This document shows, one piece after another, positions 56,896-64,000 of a stretch of 64,000 nucleotides of DNA. Made by a program: the position numbers and the translations under genes. Source of the stretch: Paracidovorax anthurii (GTDB lineage Bacteria; Pseudomonadota; Gammaproteobacteria; Burkholderiales; Burkholderiaceae_C). The notes beneath the pieces were generated by a model, which was given only the letters and a program-made list of their open reading frames with translations, was not told the DNA's origin and did no database searches. Position 1 is the stretch's first letter. Every line of letters starts with the position of its first letter. The stretch covers positions 55,449 through 119,448 of the forward strand of contig NZ_QLTA01000008.1 of the NCBI RefSeq assembly GCF_003269065.1, given 5' to 3'.

Positions 56896-59018
56896 ACATG
56901 AACAGCATCACCGTCATCAGCACCGGGGACGAGGCCGCACGTACCACCTGGCTGCGCTACCAGTACGGGAAGGATCGCGGGCACCTGGACTATCTGCAGC
57001 AGGCCGCACGCTGCGAGGATATGTACATGGGCGGCGGTAGGCAGTGGACCGAGGCGGCACGGGCCCAGCTTGCTCTGGAGCGACGCCCGTTCTACGAGCT
57101 GAACGGCATCAAGCCCAGCGTGAACAGCGCGGTGGGCTACCAGATCCACAACCGGTTGGACATCGCGCTGAAGCCCCGCGGCGGAGACAGCGACCTCGAC
57201 ACCGCCACCATCCTGTCCAAGGTGGTCATGCAGGTGGCGGACCTTTGCAATCTGCACTGGCACGAAACGCAGATGTTCAGCGACGGCGTGATCCAGCAAC
57301 GCGGTTACTACGACGTGCGCATGGACTTCAATCGGAACATCCAGGGCGAGATCGAGGTGTCCACGCTTGACCCCATGGATGTGGTGCCGGACCCCGACGC
57401 GAAGAGCTATGACCCGGACGACTGGGGCGATGTGATCGTCTCGCGGTGGCTGACCCTGGACGAGATCGAGCAGCGCTATGGGAAGAAGGCGCGCAAGGCG
57501 GCCGAGGAGTCGCACGACGCCGGCCAGGACTTCGGAGACATCGACGACGAAGTGGAGCGCAGCAAATTCGCTTCGCGCGACCGGATGGGCCACTTCTTCG
57601 ATGCGTGCGCGAAGAAGGAAGACGGCCTGGAGCGCTACCGCATCCTCGACCGGCAGCGGTTCGTGTACGAGCTCACGGACTGCATTGTCTGGCCGCGCAC
57701 CGGTGACGTGCAGGTGGAGGAGGTGATGGCGCAGGAATCGATCCTGGATGCTCTGCAGAATGGCGCGGTGCGGGCCCGCCGCATGCAGCGGCGCGTGAAG
57801 TGGACCGTCACCACCTTCACCGCCACCCTCCACGACACGTACAGCCCGTACGAGCACTACACCGTGGTGCCGTACTTCGCGTACTTCCGCCGCGGCAAGA
57901 CAGGCGGCATGGTGGATGACGCCATCGGCCCGCAGGAGATCCTGAATAAGGCCATGAGCCAGTACATCCACATCGTCAATACGGCGGCCAACAGTGGCTG
58001 GACGGTGGAGGAAAACACATTGACGAACATGACCCTGGACGAGCTCCAGGCTCGCGGCGGCCAGACGGGGTTGGTGGTTGAGTACAAGAAGGGATCCACT
58101 CCGCCGCAGAAGATCCCGCCCAACCAAGTGCCTACGGGCGTGGACCGGCTGATCGACCGGGCCGACAAGGCGCTGAAGGATGTGACCGTGCCCGATGCCA
58201 TGCGCGGGCAGCAGGGGCCCGAAGTGTCGGGCGTGGCCATCCAGTCGAGGCAGTTCGCGGCGCAGCAGCAGCTCGCCGTCCCGCTCGACAACCTGAACTA
58301 CACGCGCCACCTGCTGGCCGTGCGCCTGGTCAAGCTGATTCAGCGGTACTACGACAGCTATCGCATCTTCCGCATCACCGAGACTGACCCGATGACGGGC
58401 AAGCCCCAGGAGAAGGTGGTCGAGATCAACAAGTTCGACCCGGCGACCGGGCGCTATCTGAACGACGTCACCGTGGGCACCTACGACGTGGTGATCACCG
58501 AGCAGCCCATGCAGGTCACGTTCCAGAACAGCCAGTTCCAGCAGGCCATGGAGATGCGCAAGGCCGGCATTGCGATCCCAGATCCCGCCGTCCTGCGCTA
58601 CAGCAACCTGGCCGACAAGCAGGAGATCCTGGCCTCCATGCAGCAGGCCGGGCAGCCGCCGGCAGATCCGACGCTGCAGGCCAAGGCCGACCTCCTGCAG
58701 GCCCAGACGCGCGAGACAGACGCCCGCACACGCAGAACCGACGCCCAAGCCACGGATGTCGCCGTGAAGACCCAGTACAGCGGCGCGCAGACGGCCCAGG
58801 TGATCGCCCAGAACCCCGCCGTGGCACCGCTCGCGGACAGCCTGCTGCGCTCTGCCAACTACAAGGACCACGACGCGGCGCCCATCGTGCCCCAGCCGGC
58901 CGGCGCGCTGCCCGCTCTGGACATGCCGCGCAACACCGATCCCCTAACGCCGTCCAGCCCCGAGCGAGGGGTGAATCGAGGCATTGAAACCCAGGCCGCC
59001 GATGGCCTGCAAACCTGA
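56892..59018 (+). CDS. P22-type portal protein
   Basis: 708 residues. Portal features of the P22 group: RPFYELNGIKPSVNSAVGYQIHNR near the start (over 60-84), DPMDVVPDPDAKSYDPDDW, MVDDAIGPQEILNKAMSQYIHIVN over 338-361, and a long helical C-terminal barrel-like part rich in Gln/Ala. It forms the ring through which DNA enters and the short tail attaches. It points to a short-tailed phage. Confidence 0.9.
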   Translation: MNMNSITVISTGDEAARTTWLRYQYGKDRGHLDYLQQAARCEDMYMGGGRQWTEAARAQLALERRPFYELNGIKPSVNSAVGYQIHNRLDIALKPRGGDSDLDTATILSKVVMQVADLCNLHWHETQMFSDGVIQQRGYYDVRMDFNRNIQGEIEVSTLDPMDVVPDPDAKSYDPDDWGDVIVSRWLTLDEIEQRYGKKARKAAEESHDAGQDFGDIDDEVERSKFASRDRMGHFFDACAKKEDGLERYRILDRQRFVYELTDCIVWPRTGDVQVEEVMAQESILDALQNGAVRARRMQRRVKWTVTTFTATLHDTYSPYEHYTVVPYFAYFRRGKTGGMVDDAIGPQEILNKAMSQYIHIVNTAANSGWTVEENTLTNMTLDELQARGGQTGLVVEYKKGSTPPQKIPPNQVPTGVDRLIDRADKALKDVTVPDAMRGQQGPEVSGVAIQSRQFAAQQQLAVPLDNLNYTRHLLAVRLVKLIQRYYDSYRIFRITETDPMTGKPQEKVVEINKFDPATGRYLNDVTVGTYDVVITEQPMQVTFQNSQFQQAMEMRKAGIAIPDPAVLRYSNLADKQEILASMQQAGQPPADPTLQAKADLLQAQTRETDARTRRTDAQATDVAVKTQYSGAQTAQVIAQNPAVAPLADSLLRSANYKDHDAAPIVPQPAGALPALDMPRNTDPLTPSSPERGVNRGIETQAADGLQT

Positions 59019-59032
59019 AGGAGAACCACGCT

Positions 59033-59947
59033 ATGACGACCCAGAACGACAGCGCCCTCACCGACGACGAGTACGACGCCCTCCCGGCCGACGAGCGCAG
59101 CCGACTGCGTGGCGACGGCGAAGCGAGCCCGCCTGTCCAGGCGCCGGCCCGTGTTGCGGCTGACGCGGATGATGGCTCCTCGTCCGAAGACGGCCAAGCC
59201 GAGGACGGCAAGAACAGTCCCGGCATTCCCCGCTCGCGCCTGAACGAGGTGACGCAGCAGCGCCGTGAGGCAGAGCAGCGGGCCCAGGCCATGGAAGCGG
59301 ACAACGCACGACTGCGTGCTCAACTCGCTGAGCTGGCAGCGGGCCGTGCTCCTGTTGCGCAGGCTCCGGCAGCCCCAACTGCCCCAGCATCGCCGGCCTT
59401 CGACGTGGACGAGGCCGAAGAGCAGTATGCCCAACTGCTGATGGAAGGAGACACGAAGGCGGCAGCAGCGGTTCGCCGGCAAATCAACCAAGCCATCGAG
59501 ATGTCCGCCTTCAACCGCATGGCGCAGACCACCGCGTCCCAGCAGTCTCAGCAGGTTGCGATCCAGACGGTGGACGACCTGCTGGTGCAGCACCCGTGGC
59601 TGGGCACCGAGGACGGCCAGGAGGCGCTGGATCTAATCGAAGCATCGGCCTTCATGAAGGTGCAGCGGGGCGTGCCCCTTGCAGAAGCTCTGCGCGAAGC
59701 AACACAGCGCATCGCCCCGCGGTTCGCTCCCCCGGCTGGGGGTGGTCAAGGTGGGGGCCAATCTGTTGATATACGGGTTCAGAGAGCCATTGAACGTGGC
59801 GCTGCACATTCCCTGATGCAGCCCGCGAACACGGCAGCCGGCATGGGCAACCGTGCCACGCCACCGAACGTGGACACGTCGACGCTGAGCGACGACGAGT
59901 ACATGGCGCTCCCGGAAGCCGAACGCCGTAAGGCGCGCGGGGACTGA
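59033..59947 (+). CDS. Head scaffolding-type protein with duplicated end motif
   Basis: 304 residues, acidic, Ala/Gln-rich with a coiled-coil centre (RREAEQRAQAMEADNARLRA), in the usual scaffold position between portal and capsid. The first ~21 residues (LTDDEYDALPADERSRLRGD) reappear at the C-terminus as LSDDEYMALPEAERRKARGD. Scaffold proteins bind capsid through terminal helices, so the duplicated ends may both contact coat. Confidence 0.8.
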   Translation: MTTQNDSALTDDEYDALPADERSRLRGDGEASPPVQAPARVAADADDGSSSEDGQAEDGKNSPGIPRSRLNEVTQQRREAEQRAQAMEADNARLRAQLAELAAGRAPVAQAPAAPTAPASPAFDVDEAEEQYAQLLMEGDTKAAAAVRRQINQAIEMSAFNRMAQTTASQQSQQVAIQTVDDLLVQHPWLGTEDGQEALDLIEASAFMKVQRGVPLAEALREATQRIAPRFAPPAGGGQGGGQSVDIRVQRAIERGAAHSLMQPANTAAGMGNRATPPNVDTSTLSDDEYMALPEAERRKARGD

Positions 59948-59960
59948 GAGCCAATCCGAC

Positions 59961-60043
59961 CGCCGAGGAATCACCCACCTCGGCGGCGCAAATTCAACGG
60001 GTGCATTCGCCCTGGGCAAGGCGTTAAAGGGCCCTGCGCCCTT
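59961..60043 (+). other. Two hairpins in the capsid leader
   Basis: CGCCGAGG (59961-59968) pairs perfectly with CCTCGGCG (59978-59985); AAGGG (60027-60031) pairs with CCCTT (60039-60043). Neither has a T-run, so they are more likely mRNA stabilising or processing structures ahead of the highly expressed capsid gene than terminators. Confidence 0.5.
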
Positions 60044-60119
60044 GGCCGCACCCCAAGCCATGTCTCGCAGTTGGGCGGCGTGATGTCCCGAAAAGAAACC
60101 CACCTTTTTGGAGCCTGAC

Positions 60120-61223
60120 ATGGCAGAAACCAACTTCGCGGCGCTGACTCCGCAACAGAAACTCAACTGGGCCCGTGAGACCTGGAGCGCCGCGCGCGAC
60201 CAGATGTTCATCAGCCGGTTCATGGGCAAGGGCTCGAACAACGTGATTCAGCGCATCACTGAGCTGACCAAGACCGAGAAGGGCGAAGCCTGCATCTTCC
60301 AACTCGTGGCCGATCTGGTCGGTGACGGCGTGACCGGCGACGACGAGCGCGAAGGCAACGAAGAGGCGATGGACTCGCACAGCCAGATCATCACCATCGA
60401 CCAGCTGAGCCATGGCGTGCGCAGCAAGGGCAAGATGGCAGAGCAGCGCACGGTCATCAACTTCCGCGAGGAAGGCCGCGACAAGCTGTCCTACTGGCTC
60501 GCCAACCGGTGCGACCAAGCAGCCTTCCTGACGCTCTCTGGCATCAGCTACGCCTTCAACAACGATGGTTCTCAGCGGTTGAACTCCAACCTGCCGAACC
60601 TGGAGTTCGCGGCGGATGTGAGCGCGCCCACGGCCAAGCGCTCGCTGATGTTCGACGGCACCAGCCTGCAGTTCTCCAACACTGGCAGCATCACGACGGC
60701 CTACGTGCCGAAGTACACGATGATCGTGGACCTCATCGCTTATGCGAAGGAGCACCGCGTGAAGCCGCTGATGGCCGGCGGCAAGCCTTACTACGTGCTG
60801 TTCCTCGCTCCTGGCTCCCTGGCCGCGCTGAAGAAGGATCCCGACTACCAACGCGCCGTGGTTCAGGTGGCGGCCAAGGCCGGCATGGATTCGCCATGGT
60901 TCACCGGTGCGACCGTGACCGTCGACGGCGCCGTGCTCCACGAGCACAACCTGGTGTACACGACCAAGGGGGCAGCGGCCGGTGCCAAGTGGGGCGCGGG
61001 CGGCAACGTCAACGGCACCCGTTCGCTGCTGTGCGGTGCGCAGGCCCTGGCAATGGCCGACCTGGGCCCCGGCAACTGGGTGGAAAAGTTGTTCGACTAT
61101 GACAACAAGGTCGGTCTGAACATCGACAAGATCCTCGGCATGCTGAAGCCGAAGTTCCCCTCCATCTACGACAAGTCCACCGAGGACTTCGGCGTGGTGG
61201 CCGTGGACCACTACATCCAGTGA
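60120..61223 (+). CDS. Major capsid protein (N4-gp56 family type)
   Basis: 367 residues from ATG 60120 with GGAG upstream. Patterns of the N4-gp56-type coat: KLNWARETWSAARDQMFISRFMG near the start (over 14-38), ITELTKTEKGEACIFQLVADL, DQLSHGVRSKGKMAEQR, and FGVVAVDHYIQ at the end. It would build the T=7-like shell with an HK97-type fold. Confidence 0.87.
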   Translation: MAETNFAALTPQQKLNWARETWSAARDQMFISRFMGKGSNNVIQRITELTKTEKGEACIFQLVADLVGDGVTGDDEREGNEEAMDSHSQIITIDQLSHGVRSKGKMAEQRTVINFREEGRDKLSYWLANRCDQAAFLTLSGISYAFNNDGSQRLNSNLPNLEFAADVSAPTAKRSLMFDGTSLQFSNTGSITTAYVPKYTMIVDLIAYAKEHRVKPLMAGGKPYYVLFLAPGSLAALKKDPDYQRAVVQVAAKAGMDSPWFTGATVTVDGAVLHEHNLVYTTKGAAAGAKWGAGGNVNGTRSLLCGAQALAMADLGPGNWVEKLFDYDNKVGLNIDKILGMLKPKFPSIYDKSTEDFGVVAVDHYIQ

Positions 61224-61291
61224 TCCATCAGCCGGCGGCGCGCGGTGTGCCGCTGGCTCTCTCTCCCCCTGATGTTGAAAGGAGCCTCCCA

Positions 61292-61693
61292 ATGGCCATC
61301 AAACGCATTTCCGGCCGCCAGGAACTCATCGTGGCGCACCTCACCCTGGGCTACGCGGATCCCGCTGTCTACGGCACCGCCGAGGCCGCCTTCGACCTTC
61401 CCGCCAACGCCATCATCACGGGCGGCGACGTGGTGGTGGGCACGGCCTGGAACAGCGCCACCACCGCCACGCTGAAGCTGGGCGACGCCGCTGACGACGA
61501 CCGCTACACCGCGGCAGCGATCGACCTGAAGACGGCGGGCCGCACTGCACTGACGGTGACGGGCCTCAAGTACCTGACGGCCACAACGCTGAATGCCCTC
61601 GTGGCGCAGACTGGAACGGCTGCGACGGCCGGCTCTGCCCGCGTCTGCATCCACTACTACGTTGAAGGCCGCGCTGCCTTCAGCCAGGGCTGA
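61292..61693 (+). CDS. Hypothetical head-associated protein (decoration/completion candidate)
   Basis: 133 residues, AAAGGAG before the ATG. All-beta-looking (ITGGDVVVGTAWNSATTATL, YTAAAIDLKTAGRTALTVTG), ending with an AFSQG tail. Directly follows the capsid gene, where decoration proteins usually lie. Function inferred from position. Confidence 0.6.
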   Translation: MAIKRISGRQELIVAHLTLGYADPAVYGTAEAAFDLPANAIITGGDVVVGTAWNSATTATLKLGDAADDDRYTAAAIDLKTAGRTALTVTGLKYLTATTLNALVAQTGTAATAGSARVCIHYYVEGRAAFSQG

Positions 61694-61767
61694 TTCGTGG
61701 TCCGGCCAGCAATGGCCGCTTCCCCCGGCGGCCCGTGCCGTCGGGGACTTTCTTGAAGGACGCCATC

Positions 61768-62118
61768 ATGAAATTCCGTTCCCCTTCCGAAGAACCGATC
61801 CACGTGGGCCTGCTGACGGGCCACACGGCCCTCATCACCCCCGAGGGCGTGGAGCTGCCCCCCATGTTCCACAAGGAGGCCAGCGCGCGCGGTGCCATCG
61901 CCTCCGATGAAGGTCCGGCTGCCGCCGTGCTGGTGCCCGCCGTGGACCGCCAAGCCGCCATCGCCGCTGTGATCAAGGTCATGCTGGACGGCAGCGATGC
62001 CGACGACTTCACGGCAGACGGCAAGCCCAACCTGTCCAAGGTGAAGGCCCGCGCCGGCTTCGCGGTGACGCGCGAGGAGGCCGATGCCGCCTTCCTGGCC
62101 GTGGTGCCTCAGAAGTAA
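61768..62118 (+). CDS. Hypothetical head-module protein
   Basis: 116 residues from ATG 61768. Not recognised. Starts with a beta-hairpin-like segment (HVGLLTGHTALITPEGVELP), then a helical C-terminal half. Possibly a connector or minor head protein. Confidence 0.55.
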   Translation: MKFRSPSEEPIHVGLLTGHTALITPEGVELPPMFHKEASARGAIASDEGPAAAVLVPAVDRQAAIAAVIKVMLDGSDADDFTADGKPNLSKVKARAGFAVTREEADAAFLAVVPQK

Positions 62119-62124
62119 GTCACC

Positions 62125-62796
62125 ATGCAAGTCAGCGACATCATCAGCCGGTTCCGCGAAACGGTGGACGACTGCCATGCGCCGCACTTCTGGTCGGATG
62201 ATGTCGTCGTCCGCTACCTCAATGAGGCGGTGCAAGAGGCATGCGAGCGCGCGAAGCTGATCGAGGATCGGAACACGCCCGCGGTGTGCGCCCTGGCAGT
62301 GATCGCCGGCCAAGCGCGCTACGCCCTGCATCCCAGCGTTCTGCTTATCAAGCGCGCTACCCTGAATGGCGCGCTGGTCCACGAAACCAGCGTGGAGGAT
62401 CTGGACGACGAATCCTCACGCTGGGAGACCCGCGTGGGAACGCCTCGTCGGTTCCTGTTCGAGCAGGCCATCGGCGGTGCAGCGCCTCATCTGCAACTCG
62501 TCTCCATTCCCGCAGCTTCGGGCACTGTCGGCCTGACGGTCTACCGCGGACCGCTCAAGCCGCTATCCGCCGACCGTTCGAATGAGGCGCCGGAGATTCC
62601 CGCCCGCTACCACGCGCGGCTGCTGGACTGGATGTACCACCGGGCCTACATGAAGCAGGACGCCGATTCTTTCGACGCCAGCAAGGCCGCCCAGTCGCTG
62701 ACGCTGTTCGAGCAGGCCTTTGGAGAGCGGCCCGATGCCAACGTGCAGCGTAAGCAGGCCGACCGGCAGCCGCCGATCGTGCACTGCGCGTGGTGA
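62125..62796 (+). CDS. Head-tail adaptor-like protein
   Basis: 223 residues. QVSDIISRFRETVDDCHAPHFWSDDVVVRYLNEAVQEACER over 2-42 is the typical opening of phage adaptor/neck proteins of short-tailed phages (DUF6682-type, from memory). C-terminal YHARLLDWMYHRAYMKQDAD is also helical. Six bases after the previous gene. Confidence 0.65.
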   Translation: MQVSDIISRFRETVDDCHAPHFWSDDVVVRYLNEAVQEACERAKLIEDRNTPAVCALAVIAGQARYALHPSVLLIKRATLNGALVHETSVEDLDDESSRWETRVGTPRRFLFEQAIGGAAPHLQLVSIPAASGTVGLTVYRGPLKPLSADRSNEAPEIPARYHARLLDWMYHRAYMKQDADSFDASKAAQSLTLFEQAFGERPDANVQRKQADRQPPIVHCAW

Positions 62797-62807
62797 AGGG
62801 CAGGGGC

Positions 62808-62903
62808 CTACTTCTTCGGTGGGTTGTTCCCGCGGCCCGGCCCGGATGGATTGCCTGGGTTCTTGCTGGGCCAGTTGGGATTCGGTGGGTTGCTCGCGTG
62901 CAT
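62808..62903 (-). CDS. 31-residue Asn/Pro/Gly-rich miniprotein on the opposite strand
   Basis: Short minus-strand gene in the 213-bp gap between two rightward late genes. GGAGTA lies seven bases before its ATG. The product is strongly patterned: NPPNPNWPSKNPGNPSGPG then RGNNPPKK. NWPSK...GNPSG...RGNNPPK is a pattern I remember from tiny hypothetical phage proteins. Function unknown; disordered and basic at the end. Confidence 0.6.
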   Translation of the reverse strand: MHASNPPNPNWPSKNPGNPSGPGRGNNPPKK

Positions 62904-63009
62904 GTCGGCTACTCCAGTGGTTGGGAGCACCAGTCTATCCACCCCTGCGGGGTTTCCATTGCGGAAGCTCCCGATGAAAACTTATCTCAGTTGACCTGAA
63001 AGGCTACCC

Positions 63010-64000
63010 ATGAACACCGGCATGTCCAACGCCCGCCGCCGCCTGTTGGCCCTGGCGAACCTCCCCAAGTACCGTGACGGTGGGCCCGTGCGTGGTCCCG
63101 GCACCGGCACGTCCGATGAAGTGCTGGACGAGGTGCGGCCCGGTAGCTACATCGTGCCCGCGGACACCACCGAGAAGGTCGGCCCGCGCACCCTCAGAGA
63201 CGTGGCCCGCAACCTCATGCCGGAAGACGAGGGCGGGAAACGCATCCCCGTGCGCCTGAGCAATGGCGAGTACAAGCTGTCGCCGGAGCAAGTCCACGCC
63301 ATCGGCGTGCGGGCGCTCGACCAGATGAAGAATGCGACCCACAAGCCAGCCGGCGCCGCGCCGCGACTGAGCGCCAGGGACCGTCTCTTGCGGCTGGCCG
63401 ATGGGGGCATGGTCAACGAGGTCACGCGCGAGGGCAACAGCTACAGCGGCGGCAACGTGGGGGGCAATATTTCGATCAACGGCGCGTCGGCCGGCGGCAC
63501 TGTGTCCAGTGTCCCTTCTGCGGCGCCCGCGCCGGCCGCCCCTGCGGTCCCCGCTCCCGAACCCGCGAGCTCGGCCAACGCCGCGGCACCCGCAGCTCCC
63601 CAGCCCGGCGCTCCTACCGCTGCAGCCGCCACCACCCAGTCTGCCGCCGCTGGCACGCCCGCAGTAGGTCAGCAGGCTGCGCCGCAAGGCTGGGCGGAAC
63701 GCAACGCGCAGCGCAGCCTGGAGGTGACTGCCAGCTCCATCAAGCCGAGCCGCGAACGTGATGCCGCTCAGGCTCAGCTCAGTTCCATGACGCCCCCGGG
63801 TGGCGGGCGCATGAACGCTTTCAACGATCCGCGGAGTACGACCAACGGCGCGAATCCCTACGCGGCAGGCAACACCGCCAAACTTGCCGGGCTCGGCGCT
63901 TCTATCGGGTCTCGCGGTGTGGTCGAACTGGGGCGCCCAGCAGCTCCGCAACCTGCAACGGCACGCAACAGCTTCGGCGATGCTGCTGCGGCCACGACCA
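63010..64000 (+). CDS. Phage structural protein, 5' part (runs off the right edge)
   Basis: At least 330 codons, open to the last base. ATG 63010 has GAAAGG upstream. It has two copies of a motif common in phage structural proteins: GGPVRGPGTGTSDEVLDEVRPGSYIVPAD (23-51) and a later RIPVRLSNGEYKLSPEQVHAIG. A second DGGMVNEVTREGNSY block follows, then a long Ala/Pro linker and a mixed C-terminal part. Likely a tail/ejection or virion-associated protein; the end is not visible. Confidence 0.75.
   Translation, partial: MNTGMSNARRRLLALANLPKYRDGGPVRGPGTGTSDEVLDEVRPGSYIVPADTTEKVGPRTLRDVARNLMPEDEGGKRIPVRLSNGEYKLSPEQVHAIGVRALDQMKNATHKPAGAAPRLSARDRLLRLADGGMVNEVTREGNSYSGGNVGGNISINGASAGGTVSSVPSAAPAPAAPAVPAPEPASSANAAAPAAPQPGAPTAAAATTQSAAAGTPAVGQQAAPQGWAERNAQRSLEVTASSIKPSRERDAAQAQLSSMTPPGGGRMNAFNDPRSTTNGANPYAAGNTAKLAGLGASIGSRGVVELGRPAAPQPATARNSFGDAAAATT

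Larger units (their letters stand above)
38600..64000. mobile_element. Prophage, left part (temperate, podovirus-like head module), incomplete at the right edge
   Basis: From the tRNA-His 3' end onward every recognised gene is phage-type: integrase, repressor and Cro-like pair, initiator, primase-helicase, terminase pair, portal, scaffold, capsid. The leftward arm (38693-43201) and the leftward operon (44096-45562) face the integration site; replication and head genes run rightward. Tail, lysis and attR would lie beyond 64000. P22-type portal plus N4-gp56-type capsid suggest a short-tailed phage. Confidence 0.93.

Noticed and set aside
63900-64000. Searching for attR of the prophage near the right edge
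   Set aside because: Structural genes are still running at the edge and no tRNA-His 3' copy is seen, so the right end lies outside.

Overview
The window is high-GC DNA from a betaproteobacterium, most likely the family Comamonadaceae (Acidovorax/Paracidovorax type). The inference rests on gene content: an EF-P with Arg32 beside its rhamnosyltransferase EarP, PhaR, a TctC/Bug-type binding protein, a TsdBA-like cytochrome pair, and short AT-rich intragenic repeats of a kind I associate with Comamonadaceae. No database search was possible; names come from motifs, lengths and gene order.

Positions 1-38,540 are chromosome. In order: a hexanucleotide tandem repeat and relA; tRNA-Val(GAC); a one-cysteine Asp/Glu racemase divergent from a LysR regulator; metE; a small exported protein; phaR; a tsdBA-like cytochrome pair; rimO; mntH; an exported RNase A-like candidate; a scrambled stretch holding pieces of efp and mntH; a citrate/tricarballylate-type MFS symporter; efp, earP and a LysR gene; a CoA-transferase/HMG-CoA-lyase/TctC operon; an RpiR regulator followed by an iaaA-gsiABCD-P1 peptidase-DppA-racemase operon that looks like a salvage route for glutathione-like, isoaspartyl and D-amino-acid peptides; uvrC-pgsA; and hupB-tRNA-Val(TAC)-ppiD.

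From tRNA-His(GTG) at 38,543 to the right edge lies the left part of a prophage; its right end is outside the window. A tyrosine integrase sits against the tRNA 3' end. The leftward arm is a chain of overlapping genes from an Arc-like repressor down to the integrase. Two divergent Arc-like genes flank a phased operator array. A lambda-like immunity region follows: a leftward operon with a clear PL/OL, a CI-type S24 repressor, an OR region and a Cro/YdaS-like gene. The rightward early region has small regulators, a broken HTH gene, an O-like initiator gene with six iteron-like repeats inside it, and a primase-helicase. Next is an AT-richer two-gene insert (PIN-like protein plus YfbU-family protein), then the head module: small and large terminase, P22-type portal, scaffold, N4-gp56-type capsid, adaptor-like genes, and a minus-strand 31-residue miniprotein. 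The head genes suggest a temperate short-tailed (podovirus-like) phage.

The most interesting stretches are the PIN-like/YfbU cassette (possible phage-exclusion moron), the iterons inside the initiator gene, the Arc-type operator array, the efp/mntH fragment mosaic, and the repeat-derived insertions inside earP.
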